From NCBI GenBank assembly GCA_023384355.1, contig JAHDWL010000005.1, positions 92,643 through 145,658 on the forward strand: a stretch of DNA of 53,016 nt, written 5' to 3'. Source of the stretch: Anaerolineae bacterium. GTDB taxonomy: Bacteria > Chloroflexota > Anaerolineae > Promineifilales > Promineifilaceae. Made by a program: the position numbers and the translations under genes. Shown here piece after piece: positions 42,152-49,719 of this stretch; position 1 is the first letter of the stretch, and each line of letters opens with the position of its first letter. The notes beneath the pieces were generated by a model. The model had not been told where the DNA came from and did no database searches. It saw nothing but the letters and a program-made list of their open reading frames with translations.

Positions 42152-43210
42152 TTACCCGCCACGCTGCCGGGTATAGATGCGGTGCAGCAGCTTGTTATAG
42201 ACCCTGTCGGCCGCCCCCACCGTCCGCACGACTTCGCCACCGAAACCACGCTTGAAACGATAGACCGGCCAGAGACCATCCTGGCGGTCGGTGAAGCCCG
42301 CCTCAAGTTCATCTTCAGGCGCGTCGGGCACGCCCCACATATCATACGTCCAGCAACCGCGACGCTTTGCCCAGCACATGGCCGCCCATTGCGCGGCGTA
42401 GGCCGGCATGCGCTGCCGCTCCTCGTCGCTCGACGCGCCATAGAGATAGGCGGCCGAACGCCCTGAAGTAAACACCATCACCCCCGCCAGCGGCCGGCCC
42501 TCGTATTCAGCCAGCCAGAGCGCGACATTATTCGGCGCGAACAGCTCGTAGGCGACGCGGTAATATTGCGGGTCGTGGATGCCGAACCCGTCTCGCCGCC
42601 CGGTGGCCATCATGAGCGCATTAAACGCGACCAGATCGGCCGCCGTGCCCTCGCGCACAGTGACGCCCTTCTTTTCGGCCAGCCGGATGTTGTAGCGCGT
42701 TTTTTGCTTCATCGTCGCCAGAATTTCTTCTTCAGACGGTCTTAAATCGATCACAATCGTCCGCGGCGGCTGGATGGTATCGGGCGAGGGGACGCAACCG
42801 TGACGACGGTAAAGCTCTTCCCACGCCTCGGCCGGCATCTCGCTTTGCCAGATGCGCGGCTCGATCTTCACCATCCCCGCCCCGCGACCAAAGGCCGCCT
42901 GGTCAATGTGGTTGAACAACACGTCGACCTGTTCGCCGTCCGCCCAGTCGACCAGCGGGCCGTGGGGGATATAACCGAGCTTAACGATGCCCAAAGCAAC
43001 CGACCGGAACAGCACCTGCGCCCCACCCACCAGGCGGCCGTCGCGGCGCATCCAGACGCGCTGCGAGCTCCAGCCGAAGCGGCTTTTCAGCCGCGCCCAG
43101 TTCGTCGTTTGCAGGAGACTCCCGCGCGGATGGGCGGCTACGAAGGCATCCCACTCCGCGTCTGTCTCCGAATAGGGCTGCTCGCCCAATTCAAACATTT
43201 TGGAAACCAT
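42152..43210 (-). CDS. FemX/FemAB-type aminoacyltransferase (copy 2)
   Basis: A 352-residue paralogue of the gene at 39722, same family and probable role in peptidoglycan bridge building. It shares LLQTTNWARLKSRFGWSSQRV, PPRTIVIDL, MKQKTRYNIRLAEKKGVTVREG, AAYLYGASSDEE and CWTYDMWGVPD..YRFKRGFGGEVVRTVG. Two copies suggest two successive additions, as FemX then FemA act in staphylococci, or two acceptors. ATG 43210 is chosen because TATAAT stands 9 bases upstream and no ribosome binding site exists; ATG 43198 is the alternative. The frame extends much further up, but that overlaps the divergent gene. Confidence 0.9.
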   Translation of the reverse strand: MVSKMFELGEQPYSETDAEWDAFVAAHPRGSLLQTTNWARLKSRFGWSSQRVWMRRDGRLVGGAQVLFRSVALGIVKLGYIPHGPLVDWADGEQVDVLFNHIDQAAFGRGAGMVKIEPRIWQSEMPAEAWEELYRRHGCVPSPDTIQPPRTIVIDLRPSEEEILATMKQKTRYNIRLAEKKGVTVREGTAADLVAFNALMMATGRRDGFGIHDPQYYRVAYELFAPNNVALWLAEYEGRPLAGVMVFTSGRSAAYLYGASSDEERQRMPAYAAQWAAMCWAKRRGCWTYDMWGVPDAPEDELEAGFTDRQDGLWPVYRFKRGFGGEVVRTVGAADRVYNKLLHRIYTRQRGG

Positions 43211-43219
43211 AGGGTATGG

Positions 43220-43225
43220 ATTATA
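43220..43225 (-). promoter_or_regulatory. Leaderless-type -10 box of FemX copy 2
   Basis: Perfect TATAAT on the minus strand, 9 bases before ATG 43210; no -35 box at normal spacing. Confidence 0.5.
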
Positions 43226-43231
43226 CCCGTG

Positions 43232-43260
43232 TTCGTCAATACGGGTCGATGTGCTACAAT
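43232..43260 (+). promoter_or_regulatory. Promoter of the zinc-ribbon protein gene
   Basis: TTCGTC (43232-43237, weak), 17 bases, TACAAT (43255-43260), then GGAG (43277-43280) 7 bases before ATG 43288. Divergent from the FemX copy 2 promoter. Confidence 0.4.
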
Positions 43261-43287
43261 GTCCGGCAGTAACGCCGGAGAAACGCG

Positions 43288-43986
43288 ATGAGCCAGGCCA
43301 GAGTGCTTTACGACCTGCAACAAATCGATACCGAGATAAGAGCCAAAAAGCAACGGCTGGGCGAGGTGTTGCGGCTGCAAAAAGAGCCGGCCGCGCTCGT
43401 CGCCGCGCGGGAGAAAGCCCAGGCTGCCGGCGAAGATTTGCGCCAATGGCAGGCCCGCCACAAGGCATTGACCGGCGAGATCGCCGCCGTGACCGACAAG
43501 GCCAAACGCTCAGAGGAACGCCTCTACTCCGGCACAGTCAAGAATCCAAAAGAACTGACCGACCTGCAACATGAAATCGATGCCCTCGGCCGCCGCCGCG
43601 CCGCTCTGGAAGATGACGCCCTGCTCATGATGATGGAGATCGACGAACGCAAAGGCGTCAAGGCCGCGGCCGACACCGAGGTCGAGCGACTTGCGAGCGA
43701 GTTTACAAACGCTTCGGCTGCCTTGCGCCAGGAGCAACAAACGCTGGCCCTGAGCCTGAACACTCTCCTCGAAAAGCGCGCGAAGCAGGTTCCCTTGGCC
43801 CAGCCGGCGTTGTTGAAATCCTATGACGACCTGGCCCGCCAAAAGAACGGCCTGGCTGTGGCCGGATTACGAAACAACAAATGTCTGGGCTGCCAGTTGA
43901 CGCTCTCCGCGAGCGTCATCCGCGCGGCCGACGAGGGCCGGCTAATCCATTGCGAGAACTGCGGCCGCTTCCTCTGCGCCATCTGA
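43288..43986 (+). CDS. Coiled-coil protein with C-terminal C4 zinc ribbon (DUF164/zf-RING_7, CdsZ-like)
   Basis: A 232-residue protein. Residues 1-180 are a long charged helical hairpin (LYDLQQIDTEIRAKKQRLGE start, with KNPKELTDLQHEIDALGRRR at the turn), and the C-terminus is a four-cysteine zinc ribbon (CLGCQLTLS and HCENCGRFL). This layout is common in bacteria and often lies near rnhA or Nif3-like genes; members such as CdsZ have been linked to nucleic acid or RNA polymerase interaction, but function is not settled. galE follows after 31 bases with its own ribosome binding site. Confidence 0.92.
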   Translation: MSQARVLYDLQQIDTEIRAKKQRLGEVLRLQKEPAALVAAREKAQAAGEDLRQWQARHKALTGEIAAVTDKAKRSEERLYSGTVKNPKELTDLQHEIDALGRRRAALEDDALLMMMEIDERKGVKAAADTEVERLASEFTNASAALRQEQQTLALSLNTLLEKRAKQVPLAQPALLKSYDDLARQKNGLAVAGLRNNKCLGCQLTLSASVIRAADEGRLIHCENCGRFLCAI

Positions 43987-44017
43987 TCCAAACACCCCAT
44001 CTGAAGAGGTCAACATC

Positions 44018-45043
44018 ATGCGCATTCTTGTCACCGGCGGTGCCGGTTATATCGGCAGCCATACAACGCTGGAACTGCTCCGCGCCGGGCACGATGTAGT
44101 CGTCGTCGATAACCTCATCAACAGCCATGAAGAAGCTGTGCGTCGGGTCGAGACTCTCGCCGGGCGGCCGGTGTCCTTCCATCGCGTCGATTTGCTCGAT
44201 GGCGACCGGTTGGCGGCTGTCTTTGCCGCCGAGGCGGTCGACGCCGTCATCCACTTCGCCGCGCTGAAATCGGTCGGCGAGTCCGTCGCCCAGCCGCTGC
44301 GTTACTACCACAACAATGTGACCGGCACGATCCAACTGCTTGAGGTCATGGATCGTTTTGACGTGCGGCGCGTTGTCTTCAGCTCCTCCGCCACCGTCTA
44401 TGGCGCTCCCGAAGAAATGCCGATCGCCGAGGACGCGCCGCTCGTCCCGCTCAACCCGTATGGTGGGTCTAAAGTGATGGCGGAACAAATTCTGGGCGAT
44501 CTCCATCGCGCCGACGGTCGCTGGCGAATCGCCATCCTGCGCTACTTTAATCCGGTCGGCGCAGATCCCAGCGGACTGATTGGTGAAGACCCCAACGGCA
44601 TCCCCAACAATCTGTTGCCCTACATCGCCCAGGTCGCCGTCGGTCGCCTGCCCCATCTCCATGTTTTCGGCGACACCTATGACACCCCCGACGGGACCGG
44701 CATCCGCGACTACATTCACGTCGTCGATCTGGCTCTGGGGCATCTGCGCGCGCTGGACAAATTATCCGACGGGGCGGGGATCATCACCTGCAATCTGGGC
44801 ACGGGGAGAGGATACAGCGTGCTGGAAGTCGTTGCCGCCTTTGAACGCGCCAGCGGCCGCCGGATTCCATTGAAGATCGTACCGCCGCGCGCGGGGGATG
44901 CCGCCGTCTCTTTCGCCGATCCGTCGCGGGCGGCGCGGGAGCTTGGCTGGCGTGCCGAGCGGGACCTCGACCAGATGGTCGCCGATAGCTGGCGCTGGCA
45001 GTCGCGCAACCCGGCCGGCTATGTCACAAACGCCGGCCATTAA
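44018..45043 (+). CDS. galE: UDP-glucose 4-epimerase
   Basis: A 341-residue extended SDR that interconverts UDP-galactose and UDP-glucose with bound NAD. GGAGYIGSH (residues 7-15), HFAALKSVGESV, catalytic FSSSATVYG, and Tyr148-Lys152 (YGGSK) are present, as is the classic GE-DPNGIPNNLLPYIAQVAVG segment that marks GalE. AGAGGT about 9 bases ahead supports the start. Together with galK it provides two of the three Leloir steps; galT is not visible. It can also feed surface glycan synthesis. Confidence 0.96.
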   Translation: MRILVTGGAGYIGSHTTLELLRAGHDVVVVDNLINSHEEAVRRVETLAGRPVSFHRVDLLDGDRLAAVFAAEAVDAVIHFAALKSVGESVAQPLRYYHNNVTGTIQLLEVMDRFDVRRVVFSSSATVYGAPEEMPIAEDAPLVPLNPYGGSKVMAEQILGDLHRADGRWRIAILRYFNPVGADPSGLIGEDPNGIPNNLLPYIAQVAVGRLPHLHVFGDTYDTPDGTGIRDYIHVVDLALGHLRALDKLSDGAGIITCNLGTGRGYSVLEVVAAFERASGRRIPLKIVPPRAGDAAVSFADPSRAARELGWRAERDLDQMVADSWRWQSRNPAGYVTNAGH

Positions 45044-45054
45044 TCAGCCGGCAT

Positions 45055-45071
45055 CGCCTAACAGTCAGGCG
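45055..45071. repeat. Small hairpin between convergent galE and xdhC
   Basis: CGCCT, 7 bases, AGGCG, between the two stop codons. Weak (5 bp) and without T tract. Confidence 0.25.
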
Positions 45072-46094
45072 TTACGGTTGGCGGCGGTAAACGGCCACAA
45101 TCTGGGCCATGATCGCCAGGGCGATCTCCTCGGGTGAATCGGCGCCGATGTCCAGGCCGACGGGAGCGTGAATGCGTGCCAGTTGCGCGTCGTTGAACCC
45201 CATCTCCACCAGCCGCTCTCGCCGCTTGGCGGTGGTCTTGCGGCTGCCCAACGCGCCGATATAGAACGCATCGCTGTTCAGCGCCGCCCGCAACGCCGGA
45301 TCATCGAGTTTCGGATCGTGACTTAACGTGACCACGGCCGAATCGTGGGTGATGGAATGCTCCGCGAAGGCCTTGTCCGGCCAGGCCTGGATCAGTTGAT
45401 CGACGTCGGGAAAACGCGCCTCGCTGCCGAAGGCCCGTCGCGGATCGACTACGATCGTGCGGTAACCCAGGATGCGGGCCATTTGCGCCAGCGCGATGGC
45501 GACATGCGCCCCGCCGACCATGATCAGCGCCGGGGACGGCCGCATGACGTCGATGAACAACTCTACTTCACCCGGCAAGGAATAACGCATCGCCTGGCGG
45601 GTTTGCCCGGCCAGCTCGACGACCGTCATGTCAAGTTGCGGGTCGATGGAACCGCGAACGACATCGCCGGACACGGCCAGCTTGCGGCCGACCAATCCAT
45701 CCGGGCCGCCGATGACAGTGACGGCCGTCACTGAACCGTTGGCCAGTATCGGGTCGCGTGTTGCCGCATAGATGTCCCTGTCCAGGCATTCGACGATCAC
45801 GTCGATCGTCCCGCCGCAGCCCAGCCCGACGCCCCAGGCTGTCTCGTCCGCAACGCCGAAATGGAGCAGTTGCGGCCGTCCGGTCGCCAACACCTCGTCT
45901 CCGGCGGAAATGACCGCGCCTTCAACGCACCCGCCACTCACCGACCCGGCGATCAACCTGCCCCCGGCCGTGAAGGCCATTTTGCCCCCCACCTTGCGCG
46001 GGGCTGATCCCCAGGTATTGATGACGGTAGCCAGGGCAATTTCGGCCTCGCCCGCGGCCAGCCAGCTATCAATCGCCTCAATTACTTCTTTCAT
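45072..46094 (-). CDS. xdhC: XdhC/CoxI-family molybdoenzyme maturation factor
   Basis: A 340-residue protein of the family that binds molybdenum cofactor, helps its sulfuration and inserts it into xanthine-dehydrogenase-type enzymes. The N-terminal XdhC/CoxI domain shows TWGSAPRKVGGKMAF, GSVSGGCVEGAV and GLGCGG; the C-terminal Rossmann domain shows IMVGGAHVAIALAQMA and YIGALGSRKTTAKRRERL. No molybdenum hydroxylase is adjacent. ATG 46094 has a TTGACA/TAGAAT promoter that ends 11 bases before it and no ribosome binding site. The frame's extra 14 residues would cross this promoter. Confidence 0.92.
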   Translation of the reverse strand: MKEVIEAIDSWLAAGEAEIALATVINTWGSAPRKVGGKMAFTAGGRLIAGSVSGGCVEGAVISAGDEVLATGRPQLLHFGVADETAWGVGLGCGGTIDVIVECLDRDIYAATRDPILANGSVTAVTVIGGPDGLVGRKLAVSGDVVRGSIDPQLDMTVVELAGQTRQAMRYSLPGEVELFIDVMRPSPALIMVGGAHVAIALAQMARILGYRTIVVDPRRAFGSEARFPDVDQLIQAWPDKAFAEHSITHDSAVVTLSHDPKLDDPALRAALNSDAFYIGALGSRKTTAKRRERLVEMGFNDAQLARIHAPVGLDIGADSPEEIALAIMAQIVAVYRRQP

Positions 46095-46105
46095 GATTAC
46101 CGGTG

Positions 46106-46133
46106 ATTCTAGTCCTTGCGCCCGGCCTGTCAA
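46106..46133 (-). promoter_or_regulatory. Consensus promoter of xdhC
   Basis: Minus strand: perfect TTGACA (46128-46133), 16 bases, TAGAAT (46106-46111), with ATG 11 bases further. The best match to a sigma-70-type promoter in the window and it leaves a leader of only a few bases. Confidence 0.7.
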
Positions 46134-46290
46134 CATACGGCAGCGCGTCCAGGCATGGCAAAAATCACCCTATGCGGTCGAATGTTTGATTTCGCCATAT
46201 CCAAACGCATCGGCTCGGGCAGCAGCGAAAAAGGATTATCCCGCGCTCTGGTGACGACTTCGTCGGCGTCTGCCGGTCGATCCAATGGAG

Positions 46291-46319
46291 TTGGCCGCGC
46301 CTCTTGATTTGGCTACACT
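46291..46319 (+). promoter_or_regulatory. Promoter of the alkyltransferase-like gene
   Basis: TTGGCC (46291-46296), 17 bases, TACACT (46314-46319), 12 bases to ATG 46332, no ribosome binding site. Short-leader type. The bases between this and the xdhC promoter (46134-46290) show nothing I can name. Confidence 0.45.
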
Positions 46320-46331
46320 ACATCAAACAAC

Positions 46332-46709
46332 ATGAGCACCAAACCGCCTGATTTCTATCGCCAGGTCTATGCCGTTGTACGGCGCATCCCCCGCGGGCGC
46401 GTCACCAGTTACGGCCGCGTCGCCGCGATGCTCGGCCGGCCCAACGCGGCCCGTGCCGTCGGCTACGCCCTGTCTGCGCTGGGCAACAAGCGCGACACCT
46501 CGCCGCCGATCCCCTGGCAGCGGGTCATCAATCACGCCGGCCGCATCAGCACGCCCGACATGGACGGCGGCGCTTCCCTGCAGGCGCAACTGCTGCGGGC
46601 TGAAGGCGTTGTCGTCAGCGATGACCTGCGCGTGGACTTGCGCGTCTATCTTTGGGAAGGGCTACATCTAATCGAACTGGACGATATTATCGCCGGACGC
46701 ACCCTCTAG
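46332..46709 (+). CDS. Alkyltransferase-like (ATL) DNA-damage recognition protein
   Basis: A 125-residue protein with the DNA-binding fold of O6-methylguanine methyltransferase: FYRQVYAVVRRIPRGRVTSYGRVA, then the helix-turn-helix with the arginine finger (Arg41, ARAVG). The active-site PCHR of the methyltransferase is PWQR here (Trp62), exactly as in E. coli Atl (YbaZ). ATL proteins cannot remove the alkyl group; they flip and hold O6-alkylguanine and hand it to nucleotide excision repair. Function is therefore damage sensing. The glycosyltransferase gene starts 2 bases after its stop and may be co-translated, without obvious logic. Confidence 0.93.
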   Translation: MSTKPPDFYRQVYAVVRRIPRGRVTSYGRVAAMLGRPNAARAVGYALSALGNKRDTSPPIPWQRVINHAGRISTPDMDGGASLQAQLLRAEGVVVSDDLRVDLRVYLWEGLHLIELDDIIAGRTL

Positions 46710-46711
46710 CC

Positions 46712-47671
46712 ATGAAGCTCATCATCCAGATCCCCTGCTACAACGAGGCCGAGACACTGCCGCAGGCATTGGCGGAACTACCGGACGCCATCCCCGGCAT
46801 CGACTGCATCGAGACACTGATCATCGACGACGGCAGCGACGACAGCACGGCGGACATAGCCCGGCAATTAGGCGTCACCCATATCATCCGCCACCCGCGC
46901 AATCTGGGGCTGGCCCAGGCCTTCCAGACCGGTCTGGATGCGTGCCTGCGACTTGGCGCGGACATCATCGTCAACACCGACGCCGATAACCAGTATCCCG
47001 GCCGTTACATCCCCGATCTGGTCGCTCCGCTGCTGGACGGACGGGTTGACATGGTTGTCGGGGACAGACAGGTGCAAACCATCACTCACTTCTCGCCGAT
47101 GAAGAAACGTTTCCTGGCCCTGGGAACCTGGATGGTGCGCAACGTCAGTGGCGTGGACGTGACCGACCCTGTCAGCGGCTTCCGCGCCTACTCGCGCGAG
47201 GCAGCGCTGCGCTTCACTATCCTCACCCGCTACAGTTACACGCTGGAGACAATCATCCAGGCCGGGAAGAGCGGGCTGGGCATCGTCAGCGTACCGGTGA
47301 CGACCAACGCCCCGACGCGGCCGTCGCGTCTGCAACGCAGCATGTGGCACTTCATCAAGGCCCAGGCAGGCACCATCCTGCGCCTCTACGCCTTCTACGA
47401 GCCGCTGCGCACGTTCAGCTACATCGCCGTGCCCTTCCTGCTGGCAGGAGTGGTGTTGTGGATTCGGTTCTTTGCCAACTACTTAAGTGGGGAAAGCGGC
47501 GTCGGCCGCTTTGTGCAATCACTGACTCTCGGCACCGGCCTGCTGCTCGTCGGCACGCTCATCATCCTGTTCGGCATCCAGGCCGACATCAGCGGCAAGC
47601 ATCGCCAGTTGACACAGGAGATGTTGTATCGATTGAAGAAGATGGAGTTGGCGGACGGTGATAGAGAGTAG
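46712..47671 (+). CDS. Family 2 glycosyltransferase (polyprenyl-phosphate sugar transferase-like)
   Basis: A 319-residue GT-A glycosyltransferase. The nucleotide-sugar site is shown by IQIPCYNEAETL, LIIDDGSDDSTADIA, RHPRNLGLAQAFQTGLD and the metal motif NTDADNQYPG; DPVSGFRAYSREA follows. Two C-terminal hydrophobic segments (about 230-290) match enzymes of the dolichol/undecaprenyl-phosphate mannose or glucose synthase kind. It starts 2 bases after the ATL stop and overlaps the lipoprotein start by 14 bases. An extension of the frame upstream lies inside the ATL gene and is not needed. Confidence 0.92.
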   Translation: MKLIIQIPCYNEAETLPQALAELPDAIPGIDCIETLIIDDGSDDSTADIARQLGVTHIIRHPRNLGLAQAFQTGLDACLRLGADIIVNTDADNQYPGRYIPDLVAPLLDGRVDMVVGDRQVQTITHFSPMKKRFLALGTWMVRNVSGVDVTDPVSGFRAYSREAALRFTILTRYSYTLETIIQAGKSGLGIVSVPVTTNAPTRPSRLQRSMWHFIKAQAGTILRLYAFYEPLRTFSYIAVPFLLAGVVLWIRFFANYLSGESGVGRFVQSLTLGTGLLLVGTLIILFGIQADISGKHRQLTQEMLYRLKKMELADGDRE

Positions 47672-48188
47672 GCTATTGGTTGGTTCAATCCGGTTCTGCA
47701 TCCTTCTGCCGTTGCTCCTGCTCCTCCTCTCCGCCTGTCGCCCGGAAGGGAACAAACCGATGATTGACGTCAACCTCGATCGCCCCCATGACAGTTCAGC
47801 CACCGTCATTGTGGCGGACGGCCGCGCCTTCATCGACGTGACTGACCCGCGCGGCATCAACGGCCTCAACGCGCAATTGACCACGGGCGAATGGCCGGAG
47901 GAGGTCGTCGTCCTGCTGCGACTGCGCGGTTTGGAAAACCTGGAGATCGGCTATGGTGACTTCACCATCACGACCGGCCGATCGAGCAATGACTCGCCCG
48001 ACCCACCGCTCATGCTGTCGGTCGTTGATGAACAGGGTCAGGTACAAACCGCGTCGCCGTCGGCCGACATCTATTTCCCCGACATCTATAAGACCGAAGA
48101 CGGCTTCGAGATCACCCTGCCGCCGCACTTCTTTCAGGGCAATTACACTTCTTTTTCAATGCGCTGGATCGACTTCTACAGAAATTAG
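47658..48188 (+). CDS. Putative lipoprotein of unknown function
   Basis: A 176-residue protein with a GTG start that overlaps the glycosyltransferase end by 14 bases. Residues 12-27 are a signal sequence ending in a lipobox (LLLLSAC, Cys27), so it should be lipid-anchored outside the cytoplasmic membrane. The mature part is rich in beta strands (SATVIVADGRAFIDVTDPRGI, VVVLLRLRGLENLEIGYGDF) and ends in SFSMRWIDFYRN. I know no family for it. The overlap suggests a role with the glycosyltransferase, but that is only context. Confidence 0.75.
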   Translation: MIESRLLVGSIRFCILLPLLLLLLSACRPEGNKPMIDVNLDRPHDSSATVIVADGRAFIDVTDPRGINGLNAQLTTGEWPEEVVVLLRLRGLENLEIGYGDFTITTGRSSNDSPDPPLMLSVVDEQGQVQTASPSADIYFPDIYKTEDGFEITLPPHFFQGNYTSFSMRWIDFYRN

Positions 48189-48192
48189 GAAA

Positions 48193-48241
48193 TACGAATC
48201 AGAAAAGACTATCTTCCATTCGTAATTCGTAATTCGTAATT
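48193..48241. repeat. Heptamer tandem repeat and hairpin at a convergent junction
   Basis: CGTAATT occurs three times in tandem (48221-48241). The first copy also pairs with TACGAAT at 48193-48199 (ATTCGTA, 48218-48224) to form a 7-bp stem with an 18-base loop. It lies between the lipoprotein stop and the stop of the convergent secreted protein gene and is strikingly AT-rich for this DNA. Confidence 0.55.
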
Positions 48242-48244
48242 GTT

Positions 48245-49006
48245 TCATCTCCCCTGCCACCAGTCATTGCGCGAGCGCGGGTCGAGGAAGCTGCCCCAGT
48301 CGCGCACGGCTGCTTTCACCTCGCCGCCCGTCGCCCGGCCGAACGCCTGATGGCCGCGCAGCGCCGGCAGCGACCCCCGCCCGGCGGCGTGCAGCTGCCG
48401 GTAGAGCGCCACCAGGTCGGGATCGACACACACATCTTCAATGTGGAGCACATAGCCGAAGAACTCGTCTTCGCGGCCGATATGAAGCGTGACCCGCGTC
48501 TCGGCGGCGTACATCACCAGATACTCGTATCCGCCGCCGATGTCGTACCCGGAATCAGGCGTATAGATGACCTCGCCCGGCGCCGTGCCCATGCCCAGCA
48601 GCGTCACATCCCACCGGGAACCGGGGTCAGCGTCGTAGGCATTGGTGAAAACCGGCGTCCGTCGGTCGCCGAACATGCCGGGCAGTTGGGGCGCATTGCC
48701 GTCGTGCACCGGCCCCAGCACCACCAGCTTCAGCGGCGCGCTCGTCAGCTTGTAACCGCGCGCGCCCAGATTCACGTTGGGGTCCGTCTCCGGGTTCACG
48801 GTCAGCGGCGGGCCGCTGATGCCAAGCGAGGAGAAAGACCCACCGGGCACGTTACAATCCATCGCCGGCGGCGGCCCGAAGATCACAGCCGGCAGATACG
48901 ACCGTTTGCTCCCCTCGTCGGATGTGGCCAGGGCCGCGCCTGCCAGCGTGAGGGCAGTCATCAGTCCCAGCCACAACCCAGATTGAAAACGGAAATTTCG
49001 CCTCAT
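48245..49006 (-). CDS. Secreted protein of unknown function with YLPAV motif
   Basis: A 253-residue protein with a clear signal peptide (MRRNFRFQSGLWLGLMTALTLAGAALA). Directly behind it comes SKRSYLPAVIFGPPP, resembling the YLPLV-type motif seen near the ends or starts of many secreted Chloroflexota proteins. The rest alternates strands and loops (LKLVVLGPVHDGNAPQLPG, GGGYEYLVMYAAETRVTLHIGREDEFFGYVLHIEDV) and ends in a helical, basic tail with DWGSFLDPRSRNDWW. I recognise no enzyme motif. Two cysteines (Cys51 and the one in EDVCVD) could form a disulfide. GGAGGTGA 7 bases upstream is an excellent ribosome binding site. Confidence 0.8.
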   Translation of the reverse strand: MRRNFRFQSGLWLGLMTALTLAGAALATSDEGSKRSYLPAVIFGPPPAMDCNVPGGSFSSLGISGPPLTVNPETDPNVNLGARGYKLTSAPLKLVVLGPVHDGNAPQLPGMFGDRRTPVFTNAYDADPGSRWDVTLLGMGTAPGEVIYTPDSGYDIGGGYEYLVMYAAETRVTLHIGREDEFFGYVLHIEDVCVDPDLVALYRQLHAAGRGSLPALRGHQAFGRATGGEVKAAVRDWGSFLDPRSRNDWWQGR

Positions 49007-49043
49007 GTTCCCGTCACCTCCATGAGTTATTAGCCGCGGCTTA

Positions 49044-49071
49044 TTGAGCCACGGCCGCGCCGGAGTATAAT
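49044..49071 (+). promoter_or_regulatory. Promoter of the HD-domain gene
   Basis: TTGAGC (49044-49049), 16 bases, TATAAT (49066-49071), then AGGAAAG (49088-49094) 4 bases before ATG 49099. Divergent from the secreted-protein gene. Confidence 0.6.
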
Positions 49072-49098
49072 CGCAGTCCTGATTACCAGGAAAGTAGA

Positions 49099-49710
49099 AT
49101 GAACCGGATACTCATCGAAGATGTAAGTTTGGCGCGACAGATCGATTTCCTGATCGAGATGGACAAACTGAAGGGTGTCGAGCGGCGCTCACCGCTGGTC
49201 GACGGTTCGCGATTGGAGAACTCGGCCGAACACAGCTGGCATCTGGCGCTCATGGCCATGACCCTGGTCGGGCAGGCCAACGAGCCGGTAGACCTGGCCC
49301 GCGTGGTGCGGATGCTTTTGTTGCATGACATCGTGGAGATCGACGCCGGGGACACCTATGCCTACGACGTTAACGGCAATCTTGACAAAGCTGACCGCGA
49401 ACAACTGGCGGCTACCCGTCTGTTCGGCCTGCTGCCGGCGAACCAGACGGCCGATTTTCGAGTCTTGTGGGAAGAGTTCGAGGCCCGAACCACGCCTGAG
49501 GCGCGTTTCGCCAACGCGCTGGACCGGTTCATGCCCTTGCTGCACAACTATCTCAACGACGGCTGGAGCTGGCGCGAGCACGGCGTCACTGCAGGGCAGA
49601 TCAGGCGGCGCATGGAGCCGGTCGCCGAAGGATCGGCCGCGCTCGGCGATCTCGTCGAGGCAATTCTGGCCGATTCGCTGCAACGCGGCCTCTTGCCCGA
49701 TAATAGCTAG
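49099..49710 (+). CDS. HD-domain phosphohydrolase (HDDC2/YfbR type)
   Basis: A 203-residue metal-dependent phosphohydrolase, probably a 5'-deoxynucleotidase or related nucleotide phosphatase. The metal ligands are His in SAEHSWH, the HD pair in LLLHDIVEIDAGDTYAYD and the distal Asp in FANALDRFMPLLHN. The start RQIDFLIEMDKLKGVERRS is typical of the HDDC2 group. A promoter and AGGAAAG ribosome binding site fix the start. It converges on the GH13 gene 9 bases away, with a short inverted repeat (GGATCG/CGATCC, 49712-49732) over the junction. Confidence 0.9.
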   Translation: MNRILIEDVSLARQIDFLIEMDKLKGVERRSPLVDGSRLENSAEHSWHLALMAMTLVGQANEPVDLARVVRMLLLHDIVEIDAGDTYAYDVNGNLDKADREQLAATRLFGLLPANQTADFRVLWEEFEARTTPEARFANALDRFMPLLHNYLNDGWSWREHGVTAGQIRRRMEPVAEGSAALGDLVEAILADSLQRGLLPDNS

Positions 49711-49719
49711 GGGATCGCG

